Shown: piece by piece, positions 35,517 to 43,778 of the stretch
Numbering within the stretch: the stretch's first letter is position 1
Layout: the number at the start of each line of letters is the position of its first letter
Assembly (NCBI RefSeq): GCF_009695915.1
Contig: NZ_VUMZ01000002.1
Coordinates: forward strand, 230,075-294,074
DNA length: 64,000 nt
Origin: Hornefia butyriciproducens
GTDB taxonomy: Bacteria; Bacillota; Clostridia; Peptostreptococcales; Anaerovoracaceae
Reading direction: 5' to 3'
Position numbers and translations under genes: made by a program
The notes under the pieces: model-generated
Database searches by the model: none
Told to the model about the DNA's origin: nothing
What the model saw: only the letters and a program-made list of their open reading frames with translations

Positions 35517-37410
35517 ATGAAGAAGTATGTTTCAAGGAGAGTTGCGACTCAGGTAGCGACTGTCCTGTTGGCGATTGCGGTGATGTTCGCATTTGGAAAT
35601 CTTTCATCATTTGCAGCCACGACAGGTAGTTCGTCCCCGGACAAGTCCATCCAGAAAATGGAAAAGGGGGGGTACAGTCTCTGCTGAAGAATCCCTCTCG
35701 AAGGCAATAACCGATAAAACCGCAGCGGATGCGGCGCTGACGAAGGCAAAGGAAGAACAGGCTGCAGCAGACGCGGCGCTTGCAAAAGCAAAGGAAGAGC
35801 AGGCTGCAGCGGATGCGGCGCTGACGAAGGCAAAGGAAGAGCAGACTGCGGCAGATGAAGCGCTGACGAAGGCAAAGGAAGAGCAGACTGCGGCAGATGA
35901 AGCGCTGACAAAAGCGAACGAAGAAAAAACTGCGGCGGATGAAGGGCTCACAAAAGCAAATGCAAATGTAGAAAAGGCCAAAACCGATGCGAAAACGGCT
36001 CAGGAAGAGTATGAGAACGCATTGGGGGCGTTAAAGAAAGCTCGCGAAGATCGCGACTCGAAAGAGGCAGCGGCAAAAGCAGCAGAACTGAAGAGAAACC
36101 AGATCCAGGACAGGGTTGAAAACTTTGGTGAAACAAAGAAACAGGCAAGTGCGGATCTGGAAGCAGCAAAAGCTAAGACTGCAGAAGCAGAAAAAGCATA
36201 TAAAAAAGCTGAAACTGAATTAAAGACCGCAGAGAATGGCTTGGAGGAAAATAAGGCCGCGCTGAAGAAGATAGAAGATGCAAAGGCGGCGATGGATGCG
36301 GCTAAGGCGGATAGCGAAAAAGCGGATAACGAGTATCGCGAATATGCCAGCAAGATTGATGATGATGGATATTTGACTGAGGAAGAACGCGCAAAGTTAA
36401 CAGAGGAACAATTAAAGCATCTTGACGACTTGTATGCTGCAGCAGAGGAAAAGGGAAAAGCCTTTGAAGAGGCGGAGCAGCACTATAGGGAGGTAAAAGA
36501 TCTTTACGGAACTGCCGACGAAATGAAGGCCACGATTTCTGCGGTGGAGAAGCAGGTAAAAGAGGCTAAGGTCGAACTCGAAAAGGCAAAGAAAGCGGTA
36601 GAGGATGCTAAGGCTGTCCAGGAAGAGAAACAGAAGGCGTATGATGACTTGACGCTGGAGAATCTTCAGAAAGAACTGGACGCGGCAGTAAAGGCTGAAA
36701 ATGAAGCCAATGACAGTTTCGAGAAAGCGGCAGAGAGTGTTTTCGACACTAAGGATGCTGTACAGAAAGCTGATGAGCACCATGACAATATGGTAGCAAA
36801 CATCGAAACTGCTGAGAAAAAAGCAGACGCTGCCAAAAAAGCGGCAGAAGCAGCTGCAAAGACAGTAGAAGAAAAGAAGGCTGTCTCTGACAAGGCAGCG
36901 GAAGCTGTTAAGGCAAAGGAAACGGATGCTGCAACGGCTGCAAAGGCAGTAGAAGAAAAGAAGGCTGTCTCTGACAAGGCGGCGGAAACTGTTAAAGCAA
37001 AGGAAACAGATGCTGCAACAGCTGCAAAGACAGTAGAAGAGAAGAAGGCTGCTGCTGATGAGGCGGCTAAGGTCGTTGAGGCAAAGAAAGCTGAAGTGGC
37101 GGCTGCTAAGGCCAAGGCAAAGAAGTACACGCCTGCCAAGGTGAAAATCACGAAAGCCAAGAAAAAGGGCAAAAAGATTACTGTCACCTGGAAAAAGGCT
37201 AAGAAGGCCAAGAAGTATAAGGTTGCGTACAGATATGTCAAGAAGGGCAGCAAGAAATACAGCGGTTGGAAATACAAGACAACATCCAAGAAGTCTGTCA
37301 AAATCAAAATCGCTAAGAAGAGCAAGAAGTACCAGATTAAGGTAAGAGGTATGAATGGCTCATACATGGGAAAATATTCCAAGACCAAGACGGTTAAAGT
37401 CAGGAAATAG
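35517..37410 (+). CDS. Secreted coiled-coil surface protein, reading frame broken at a G7 tract
   Basis: The gene begins at ATG 35517 after AGGAGG with an N-terminal signal peptide (MKKYVSRRVATQVATVLLAI..., cleavage likely after SSFAA), but this frame stops at 35685-35687. The rest (from about 35671 to 37410, about 575 residues) is open in the +1 frame. The two frames meet at seven G (35666-35672); removing one G would join MEKGG to TVSAEES and give about 630 residues. The body is a Lys/Glu/Ala-rich coiled coil with six 14-residue repeats (TAADAALTKAKEEQ), later 28-residue repeats (AVEEKKAVSDKAAETVKAKE), and a C-terminal lysine-rich FnIII-like domain (VKITKAKKKGKKITVTWKKA). No LPXTG motif is present. 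Phase variation, recent inactivation or a base-calling error are all possible; a downstream ATG at 35593 lacks a ribosome binding site and a signal. Confidence 0.75.
35666..35672 (+). repeat. Poly-G tract (G7) at the frame break
   Basis: AAAAGGGGGGG (35662-35672): a homopolymer placed between the signal peptide and the mature protein. Six G keep the gene open; seven G, as here, close it 15 bases later. Confidence 0.85.
35722..35973 (+). repeat. Six tandem 42-bp repeats in the surface-protein gene
   Basis: Units begin at 35722, 35764, 35806, 35848, 35890 and 35932, each starting GC(A/G)GC and encoding AADxxLTKAKEEQT. The last is divergent. Repeat number could vary between strains without changing frame. 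Confidence 0.85.
36853..37104 (+). repeat. Tandem 84-bp repeats in the surface-protein gene
   Basis: GCTGCAAAGRCAGTAGAAGA recurs at 36853, 36937 and 37021, an exact 84-bp period (28 codons); the third copy decays in its second half. Confidence 0.8.
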
Positions 37411-37437
37411 TTTCCATTAAATAAAGACGGCTCACAC

Positions 37438-37482
37438 GGCTGCCGCGGTAGACGATAATGCGTTTACTGTGGCAGCCTTTTG
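37438..37482 (+). terminator. Terminator after the coiled-coil surface gene
   Basis: GGCTGCC / GGCAGCC arms (37438-37444, 37471-37477) extended by wobble pairs, loop about 14 bases, then TTTTGTT. Confidence 0.8.
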
Positions 37483-37547
37483 TTACTGCGTACATGGTAA
37501 GCGTTTACCGACTATTGGCGGGATTTGCGAGAAAATGCAGAATTGAA

Positions 37548-37576
37548 TTGAAATTAATTCCGAAATATGCTATACT
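37548..37576 (+). promoter_or_regulatory. Promoter of the beta-helix surface-protein gene
   Basis: TTGAAA (37548-37553), 17-bp spacer, TATACT (37571-37576). The 80-nt leader holds a 10-bp stem with wobble pairs around GAAT (37618-37641). Confidence 0.75.
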
Positions 37577-37662
37577 GACGCCGTGAATGTAACGACTGTC
37601 ATCTTTTATTATTATCTGGCGGGTCGGGAATCCGGCTTGCCTGAGTTTATGGGAGGGAACAG

Positions 37663-39912
37663 ATGAAAATCAAAAGCAAATCTTTTGCTCTGCTTCTTTC
37701 GCTGGCAATGTTCTTCGCATACATGCCGGCGTTTGCTTTTGCGGACGACACTGCGCCCGCAGAAGGCAACGGAGGCGGAACGGCTGTCGCGCAGATCGGC
37801 GACGTGAAGTATGCGACTCTGCCGGAAGCAGTCGCCGCGGCGAAGGACGGGGATACCGTCACTCTGCTGAAAGACGCAGAAGGCAACGGCGTCGCAATCA
37901 TGGCGAAGGATGCGAAGAAACTGACCTTTGACTTCGGCGGACATACTTACACCTTTAATGGAACAGGCGTAGGAAGCCCGGGATATGAAACTCAGGCCAT
38001 GCACTTCGAAAAGGGTTCGACCATTACCCTGAAGAACGGAACGCTGAAGGTTGAGCGCTTTAATATGGGAATCCAGAACTACGCCAATCTGACGCTGCAG
38101 GACTTCAACGTGGATGCGTCCATGAATGATAAATGCACCTACGCGCTGAGCTGCAACAACGGCGATATTAAGATTCTGGGCAGCTCAAGCATCAAGGCGG
38201 CGGAAGGGAAGAACGCCTTCGATGTCTGCGTGACCACGAACTATCCTGACGGTGCACGGGTTACCGTGGACACCACCGGCGAGATCGTCGGAAATGTGCA
38301 GTATGACGTATGGAAAGGAATCCCGGAGAATAACAAGACCGGGCTGACTATCAAGAACGGTAAATTCAACGGCAAATTCGATGTCGAAGAAGCACTGAAG
38401 GATGCCGCAAAAGAGAAATTCAGTATTTCAGGCGGAACATTCACAGATTCAGCTGCAGAAAATTACGTGTCAGAAGGTTTCTTCCTGACAAAGAATGAGA
38501 ACGGAACCTACGGGGTTCTGGACGATGCAGATGCAGTCGCCGCAGTAGGAACAAAGAAATTCGCTTCGTTGGCGGAGGCAGTCGCAGCGGCGAAGGACGG
38601 GGATACTGTCACTCTGCTGAAGGACGCTGAGGGCAGCGGCGTCGCAATCATGGCGAAGGATGCGAAGAAACTGACCTTTGACTTCGGCGGACATACTTAC
38701 ACCTTTAATGGAACAGGCGTAGGAAGCCCAGGATATGAAACTCAGGCCATGCATTTCGAAAAGGGTTCGACCATTATCCTGAAGAACGGAACGCTGAAGG
38801 TTGCCAGCTTTAATATGGGAATCCAGAACTATGCGGATCTGACCCTGCAGGACTTCAACGTGGATGCGTCCATGAACGACAAGTGCCTTTATGCATTGAG
38901 CTGTAACAACGGCGATATTAAGATTCTGGGAAGCTCAAGTCTCAAGGCGGCGGAAGGACAGAATGCTTTCGACGTCTGCGTGACTACGCACTTCCCAGAT
39001 GGCGCACGGGTCACCGTGGACACCACCGGCGAGATCGTCGGAAATGTTCAGTATGACATATGGGGAGGAATCCCGGAGAACAATAAGACCGGACTGACCA
39101 TCAAGAACGGTAAATTCAGCGGTAAATTCGATGTCGAAGAAGCACTGAAGGACGCCGCAAAAGAGAAATTCAGCATTTCAGGCGGCTCATTCTCAGAAGA
39201 GATCCCGGAGGAATATCTTGCGGACGGCTTCTCCTGCATCGCAAGCGCGGATGGAACCTACGGAGCCCTTACATCCGGAGATGCGGTCAAGACGCTGAAG
39301 GAAGAAAAAGCCAAGGCTGAGGCGGATGCGAAAGCCGCTCAGGAGGCGCTGACAAAATCAAATGCTGATCTGAAGGCTGCTCAGGATGAACTTGCGAAGG
39401 CGAAGACAGAAACAGCAGACGCAAAGGCAGAAACCGAACAGGCGAAGAAAGACCTTGCAGAGGCACAGAAGGCTAAGCAGGAGGCAGAGGCCAGAGCAGA
39501 TGCTGCGAAGAAGGAACTTGATGAGGCGAAGAAGGCGACCGCTGCAAATGAAGAGCGGATCCGCCAGCTGGAAGCGGAGCTTGCCGCTGAGAAGGCAAAG
39601 AACGCAGCGAAGCCCGCAGCTCCGGCGAAGAGCTCGATCAGCAAGCTGACTGCCGGCAAGAAGAAAATCACAGCAAAGTGGAAGAAGGTAACCGGAATCA
39701 AGGGATACCAGCTGCAGTACAGCACTTCGAAGAGCTTCAGCAAGAAGTCGACGAAGAGCAAAACCATTAAGTCGTACAAGACCACGAAGATGACGATTTC
39801 CAAGCTTAAGGCGAAGAAATACTATTATGTACGCGTCCGTACGTATAAGACGGTAGACGGCAAAACGGTATACTCCGGCTGGTCCGCATCCAAGAAAGCA
39901 AAAACCAAATAA
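37663..39912 (+). CDS. Secreted surface protein with duplicated 250-residue beta-helix-like repeat
   Basis: A 749-residue exported protein. A signal peptide ends near residue 27 (AFAFADD). Two nearly identical 250-residue repeats follow, each opening with ASLAEAVAAAKDGDTVTLL-type sequence and running through GGHTYTFNGTGVG, MHFEKGSTITLKNGTLKV and GLTIKNGKF, which look like rungs of a right-handed beta-helix (pectate-lyase-like). A coiled coil rich in Ala, Lys and Glu (about 545-650) and a lysine-rich FnIII-like C-terminal domain (ITAKWKKVTGIKGYQLQYS) end the protein; the same C-terminal domain type occurs in the preceding gene. No sortase motif is present. Probable adhesin or matrix protein; substrate unknown. 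GGGAGGG lies before the ATG. Confidence 0.88.
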   Translation: MKIKSKSFALLLSLAMFFAYMPAFAFADDTAPAEGNGGGTAVAQIGDVKYATLPEAVAAAKDGDTVTLLKDAEGNGVAIMAKDAKKLTFDFGGHTYTFNGTGVGSPGYETQAMHFEKGSTITLKNGTLKVERFNMGIQNYANLTLQDFNVDASMNDKCTYALSCNNGDIKILGSSSIKAAEGKNAFDVCVTTNYPDGARVTVDTTGEIVGNVQYDVWKGIPENNKTGLTIKNGKFNGKFDVEEALKDAAKEKFSISGGTFTDSAAENYVSEGFFLTKNENGTYGVLDDADAVAAVGTKKFASLAEAVAAAKDGDTVTLLKDAEGSGVAIMAKDAKKLTFDFGGHTYTFNGTGVGSPGYETQAMHFEKGSTIILKNGTLKVASFNMGIQNYADLTLQDFNVDASMNDKCLYALSCNNGDIKILGSSSLKAAEGQNAFDVCVTTHFPDGARVTVDTTGEIVGNVQYDIWGGIPENNKTGLTIKNGKFSGKFDVEEALKDAAKEKFSISGGSFSEEIPEEYLADGFSCIASADGTYGALTSGDAVKTLKEEKAKAEADAKAAQEALTKSNADLKAAQDELAKAKTETADAKAETEQAKKDLAEAQKAKQEAEARADAAKKELDEAKKATAANEERIRQLEAELAAEKAKNAAKPAAPAKSSISKLTAGKKKITAKWKKVTGIKGYQLQYSTSKSFSKKSTKSKTIKSYKTTKMTISKLKAKKYYYVRVRTYKTVDGKTVYSGWSASKKAKTK
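37783..39282 (+). repeat. Tandem duplication, two copies of 750 bp
   Basis: Copy 1 about 37783-38532 and copy 2 about 38533-39282. For example GTCGCAATCATGGCGAAGG occurs at 37891 and 38641, exactly 750 bp apart, and long stretches are identical, with mainly synonymous changes elsewhere. Confidence 0.9.
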
Positions 39913-39931
39913 TACCATCTTACATTTTACA

Positions 39932-39963
39932 GAGAGCGCCGCGCCTGAAAACGCGGCGCTCTC
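39932..39963 (+). terminator. Strong hairpin after the beta-helix gene
   Basis: Perfect 12-bp stem GAGAGCGCCGCG / CGCGGCGCTCTC with 8-base loop, but no T-run follows, so it may stabilise the 3' end rather than terminate. Confidence 0.55.
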
Positions 39964-40042
39964 GCAATGAAACGCAGGGCGTCTCGATTCGCAACGGGTT
40001 TGTGCACTGATTCGGAACGTGTGCATTGATTCGGAACAGGGG

Positions 40043-40071
40043 TTGACATTGACAGTGCTTTGTTGTACACT
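40043..40071 (+). promoter_or_regulatory. Promoter of the rpmG-secE-nusG-rplKA operon
   Basis: Consensus TTGACA (40043-40048), 17-bp spacer, TACACT (40066-40071). Just upstream is a direct repeat GTGCAYTGATTCGGAAC (40002 and 40021). In the leader, CAGAGCTG / CAGCTCTG (40102-40123) followed by ATTTTGGG may act as an attenuator. Confidence 0.8.
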
Positions 40072-40151
40072 TATTAAGCGACTTTATGTGAAAAAATATT
40101 ACAGAGCTGAGAATGCAGCTCTGATTTTGGGTTAGAAAACGGAGGACTAAC

Positions 40152-40301
40152 ATGAGAGTGAAGGTAACGTTGGCCTGCACAGAGTGCAAGCAGAGAAACT
40201 ACAATACGATGAAGAACAAGAAGAACGATCCGGATCGTATTGAGCTGAAGAAATACTGCCCGTTCTGCAGAAAATCTACTGTCCACAAAGAGACGAAGTA
40301 A
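40152..40301 (+). CDS. rpmG: 50S ribosomal protein L33
   Basis: A 49-residue basic ribosomal protein. It starts [17 protein letters not shown] and has two Cys pairs (CTEC and CPFC), so it is the zinc-binding (C+) form of L33. ATG follows GGAGG (40141). Its position before secE-nusG is standard in Firmicutes. Confidence 0.96.
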   Translation: MRVKVTLACTECKQRNYNTMKNKKNDPDRIELKKYCPFCRKSTVHKETK

Positions 40302-40313
40302 GGAGCGTCTGCG

Positions 40314-40616
40314 ATGTCGAACAAGAAACCGAAGGTGAAGAAGGCCGTAACGACGGAAAGCGTAAAGGCTGACCGCGCGCGGCGAGCCGCACAGGCCGCC
40401 AATCAGAGGAAAGACAAGGATAAGATCACCAGCCGCGAGTACTGGAAGGGTGTCAAAACGGAGATGAGCAAGGTCGTCTGGCCGACGAGGAAAGAGCTGG
40501 GCGCGTTCACCGTGGTGGTCATCTGCACCTGCGCCGTGTTTGCGCTGGGCTTCTGGGCAGTCGATTCCGGCTTCCTGGCGATTCTGAAGGCGATCCTGGG
40601 CGTTACCTTGAGCTAA
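40314..40616 (+). CDS. secE: Preprotein translocase subunit SecE
   Basis: A 100-residue single-span component of the SecYEG channel. The N-terminal 40 residues are an extra basic extension; the family core begins near REYWKGVKTEMSKVVWPTRKEL, given here in part as EMSKVVWPTRKEL (about 50-62), followed by one transmembrane helix (63-85). AGGAG lies 8 bases before the ATG, 12 bp after rpmG. Confidence 0.94.
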   Translation: MSNKKPKVKKAVTTESVKADRARRAAQAANQRKDKDKITSREYWKGVKTEMSKVVWPTRKELGAFTVVVICTCAVFALGFWAVDSGFLAILKAILGVTLS

Positions 40617-40634
40617 GGATAGAAGGGTACAATA

Positions 40635-41222
40635 ATGTCAGATTCTGAAAACAAAAGCACCACGAATATCTTTTCGCCTCTGGAGGGCGAGGGGATCCGG
40701 GGTGACGGCCAGGCCAAGTGGTATGTGGTGCATACCTACTCCGGGCATGAGAATAAAGTAAAAGTCAATATTGAAAAGATGGTCGAGAACCGGGGAATGC
40801 AGGATTTGATTCTGGACATCGTCGTACCTACCGAAGACAGAGTAGAAGTCAAGGATGGACAGAGAAAAATCAAGACGAGGAAAATGTTTCCCGGATACGT
40901 CATCATCAAGATGGTCGTAACCAATGAATCCTGGTATCTCGTCAGAAATACACAGGGCGTGACAGGTTTTGTGGGACACGGCTCCGAGCCGATTCCCCTT
41001 ACGCCGGAGGAAGTCGCGCGCATGGGTATTGAAAAAGTCAATATCGACCTGGATGTCAATACCGGCGATACAGTACGTGTGATCAGCGGACCCTTTGAGA
41101 GTCTGATGGGTGAGGTCCTGGAGGTTAATCCGGACAAGCAGGTGCTGACCGTCAAGGTGTCGATGTTCGGTCGGGACACCCCGGTTGAACTGGAGTTCAG
41201 CCAGGTGGATAAATTAAATTAG
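40635..41222 (+). CDS. nusG: Transcription termination/antitermination protein NusG
   Basis: A 195-residue elongation factor that binds RNA polymerase and couples it to Rho or the ribosome. The NGN domain contains [15 protein letters not shown] and [10 protein letters not shown]; the KOW domain contains [18 protein letters not shown]. An N-terminal extension of about 30 residues precedes the domain. Start supported by a modest AGAAGGG. Confidence 0.96.
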   Translation: MSDSENKSTTNIFSPLEGEGIRGDGQAKWYVVHTYSGHENKVKVNIEKMVENRGMQDLILDIVVPTEDRVEVKDGQRKIKTRKMFPGYVIIKMVVTNESWYLVRNTQGVTGFVGHGSEPIPLTPEEVARMGIEKVNIDLDVNTGDTVRVISGPFESLMGEVLEVNPDKQVLTVKVSMFGRDTPVELEFSQVDKLN

Positions 41223-41240
41223 AGGAAAGGAGGAGTCAGA

Positions 41241-41666
41241 ATGGCAAAGAAGGTCGAAGGCTATATTAAACTTCAGATTCCCGCGGGCGGAGCTACTCCG
41301 GCACCACCGGTAGGACCTGCGCTTGGTCAGCACGGAGTCAACATCATGGACTTCTGCAAGCAGTTCAATGCGAAGACACAGGATCAGCCGGGCATGATCA
41401 TTCCGGTCGTCATCACGGTTTATGCGGACAGATCGTTCTCATTTATCACAAAGACACCGCCGGCAGCTGTTTTGTTAAAGAAAGCGGCAGGCCTGGACAA
41501 AGCGTCCGGAGAGCCGAACAAGACAAAGGTAGCAACCCTGTCGAATGCGCAGATTGAAGAGATCGCGAAGATCAAGATGCCGGATCTCAATGCGGGAAGC
41601 CTGGAAGCGGCGGCGTCGATGATCCGCGGCACTGCGAGAAGCATGGGCATCGTAGTAGAAGATTAG
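41241..41666 (+). CDS. rplK: 50S ribosomal protein L11
   Basis: A 141-residue protein of the GTPase-associated centre. Signatures: [20 protein letters not shown] (N-terminal domain) and the rRNA-binding C-terminus ending [22 protein letters not shown] precedes the ATG. Confidence 0.97.
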   Translation: MAKKVEGYIKLQIPAGGATPAPPVGPALGQHGVNIMDFCKQFNAKTQDQPGMIIPVVITVYADRSFSFITKTPPAAVLLKKAAGLDKASGEPNKTKVATLSNAQIEEIAKIKMPDLNAGSLEAAASMIRGTARSMGIVVED

Positions 41667-41733
41667 TGTTTTGTGGGAGAAGAGGCGCCTGACAGCAGGG
41701 CGGAGCTTCGCATGTACCACGAGGAGGTTTTAA

Positions 41734-42432
41734 ATGGCTAAAAAAGGAAAGAATTACAAGGCCTCACTTGAGAAGTTTGACAAAGCGAAACTTCACGAGG
41801 TTGACGAGGCAATGAAACTCGTCACGGAGACTTCTAAAGCGAAGTTTGACGAGACGATTGAAGCTCACATCAGACTGGGCGTAGATGGAAGACATGCGGA
41901 TCAGCAGGTTCGCGGCGCGATCGTTCTGCCGAACGGAACCGGAAAAGACGTCCGGGTTCTGGTATTCGCCAAGGGTCCGAAGGCTGAAGAGGCTGAGGCG
42001 GCCGGTGCGGATTACGTCGGTGCGGAAGAACTGGCGCAGAAGATCCAGAACGAGAACTGGTTCGATTTCGATGTCGTCGTCGCGACCCCGGATATGATGG
42101 GAGTCGTAGGAAGACTCGGAAGAGTGCTGGGACCGAAAGGCCTGATGCCGAACCCCAAGTCCGGCACGGTAACGATGGATCTGACGAAGGCTCTGGCAGA
42201 GATCAAAGCCGGTAAAGTCGAGTATCGTCTTGACAAGCAGAACATCGTGCACACGGTCATCGGGAAAGCATCCTTTGGTCCGGAAAAGCTGGAGGAGAAC
42301 TTCAGAGTTCTCATCGACGCCATCATCAAGGCGAAGCCGTCCGCAGCCAAAGGTCAGTACCTGAAGAGCGTTGTCATCACGTCCACAATGGGCCCCGGAA
42401 TCAAAGTGAATCCGGCAGTTCTCGGACAGTAA
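41734..42432 (+). CDS. rplA: 50S ribosomal protein L1
   Basis: A 232-residue protein of the L1 stalk. Signatures: [14 protein letters not shown], the central [20 protein letters not shown], and the C-terminal [15 protein letters not shown] is 8 bases upstream. L1 can repress its own operon by binding its mRNA; the 67-bp gap after rplK could hold such a site but I saw no clear mimic. Confidence 0.97.
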   Translation: MAKKGKNYKASLEKFDKAKLHEVDEAMKLVTETSKAKFDETIEAHIRLGVDGRHADQQVRGAIVLPNGTGKDVRVLVFAKGPKAEEAEAAGADYVGAEELAQKIQNENWFDFDVVVATPDMMGVVGRLGRVLGPKGLMPNPKSGTVTMDLTKALAEIKAGKVEYRLDKQNIVHTVIGKASFGPEKLEENFRVLIDAIIKAKPSAAKGQYLKSVVITSTMGPGIKVNPAVLGQ

Positions 42433-42454
42433 GACAGAAAACTGAATTTGAAAT

Positions 42455-42560
42455 TAACACCGTAGACAGCGGGGGCCTGGGGCTTAATCATCCCGCCGAG
42501 GTACAATATAAAGAATATTGACCTTGTCTCGTGTCTGCGAGGCAGGGTTTGCTTTTTATA
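42455..42560 (+). promoter_or_regulatory. Ribosomal protein L10 leader
   Basis: The stretch ACCGTAGACAGCGGGGG ... CATCCCGCCGAGGT ... CTCGTGTCTGCGAGGCAGGG has the conserved pattern of the L10 leader, with GTAGACA pairing near TGTCTGC and an inner GCGGG / CCCGC stem. L10(L12)4 binds it and represses rplJ-rplL. It sits about 60 bp before rplJ. Confidence 0.85.
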
Positions 42561-42620
42561 GAGTACCGGACCATCCGTGAATCAGGAGCCGGAGGGCACT
42601 GATTCCAGAAAGGAGAAATA

Positions 42621-43130
42621 ATGTCTGAAGAAGCCAAAAAGCAGAAACAGATCATCATCGATGAAATCAGAGAAAAGCTGGATGGCGCACAGTCAGCAGT
42701 CATCATCGACTACATGGGAACGACTGTCGCAGAAGCCGACGCCATGAGAAAAATGATGCGCGAAGCGGATGTGGATTACACCGTTTACAAAAATACCCTG
42801 ATGAAGAGAGCCGTGGAAGGCACAGATTTTGAAAAGCTGGCTGAGGTGATGCAGGGACCGAGCGCGATCGCGATCAGCAAGACGGACGCTACGGCGCCCG
42901 CGCGGATCCTGAAGAAGGCCATCGACGATTTCAAGAAGATGGAATTCAAGGCCGGCGTTGTAGAAGGAGCCTTCTATGACAAAGAAGGCATCGAACAGAT
43001 CGCGAGCATTCCGTCCAGGGAAGAGCTCATTGCCAAGTTCATGGGCAGCATCCAGTCACCGGTCGGCAAATTTGTCAGAACGCTGGCAGCTATCGCAGAT
43101 GCGAAGCCGGCAGAGGCAGATGCTGAATAA
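42621..43130 (+). CDS. rplJ: 50S ribosomal protein L10
   Basis: A 169-residue stalk-base protein. Visible are the rRNA-binding N-terminal domain (SAVIIDYMGTTVAEAD; YTVYKNTLMKRAVEG) and the C-terminal helix that binds L7/L12 dimers. AAAGGAG precedes the ATG. Expected to be regulated by the leader upstream. Confidence 0.97.
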   Translation: MSEEAKKQKQIIIDEIREKLDGAQSAVIIDYMGTTVAEADAMRKMMREADVDYTVYKNTLMKRAVEGTDFEKLAEVMQGPSAIAISKTDATAPARILKKAIDDFKKMEFKAGVVEGAFYDKEGIEQIASIPSREELIAKFMGSIQSPVGKFVRTLAAIADAKPAEADAE

Positions 43131-43182
43131 TCGACATCGCATACAAAACGCATGTTAAATATGAATGTAAAGGAGAAAAATA

Positions 43183-43545
43183 ATGGATAAGGATCAGATC
43201 ATTGAAGCGATAAAGAACATGTCAGTTCTCGAGCTGAACGAACTCGTTAAAGCGTGTGAAGAAGAATTCGGCGTTTCCGCTGCGGCTCCGGTCGCGGTTG
43301 CAGGTGCGGCAGCAGGCGGCGCTGCGGAAGAGCAGACGGAATTCACCGTTGCTCTGACGGAAGTCGGCGGAGAGAAGATCAAGGTCATCAAGGCTGTCAG
43401 AGAGATCACCGGCCTGGGTCTGAAGGAAGCGAAGGCTCTGGTAGACGGAGCTCCGGCGAATGTCAAGGAAGGAATCGAGAAGGCAGAGGCCGACGAGATC
43501 AAGGCGAAGCTGGAAGAAGTCGGCGCTACTGTCGAGGTAAAATAA
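43183..43545 (+). CDS. rplL: 50S ribosomal protein L7/L12
   Basis: A 120-residue stalk protein. The N-terminal dimerisation helices ([19 protein letters not shown]), the Ala-rich hinge (residues 33-50) and the C-terminal domain ([20 protein letters not shown]) are all typical. Ends at a strong terminator (43598). Confidence 0.97.
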   Translation: MDKDQIIEAIKNMSVLELNELVKACEEEFGVSAAAPVAVAGAAAGGAAEEQTEFTVALTEVGGEKIKVIKAVREITGLGLKEAKALVDGAPANVKEGIEKAEADEIKAKLEEVGATVEVK

Positions 43546-43597
43546 GAGATTTTTCTTCCGCGGTACCGCCGCGGAAAAATCCGGATAGTATGCAGGA

Positions 43598-43643
43598 GAC
43601 GCCGCGCGCAGCATCATTCCCGATGCCCGTGCGGCGTCTTTTT
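43598..43643 (+). terminator. Terminator after rplL
   Basis: GACGCCGCGCG pairs with CGTGCGGCGTC (one wobble) around an inner ATC/GAT extension, followed by five T. A smaller hairpin TTCCGCGG / CCGCGGAA (about 43557-43575) precedes it. Confidence 0.85.
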
Positions 43644-43699
43644 CGCATTCCGGAACAAATAAAATTTCCGACATTTTTCTGCTATTTTTTGTTATACTA

Positions 43700-43728
43700 T
43701 TGACCGTTTGACGAAAGTGCAGTATAAT
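43700..43728 (+). promoter_or_regulatory. Promoter of rpoBC
   Basis: TTGACC (43700-43705), 17-bp spacer, TATAAT (43723-43728), 50 bp before the rpoB ATG. Confidence 0.8.
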
Positions 43729-43778
43729 ATTAGACTGCCATGCGAATGTAATGAAGTAGGAAATAAGGAGTGATAGGA

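Noticed and set aside
35593..35670. ATG at 35593 as the true start of the coiled-coil protein
   Set aside because: It lacks a binding site and signal peptide, while ATG 35517 has both; the frame shift at G7 explains the pattern better.
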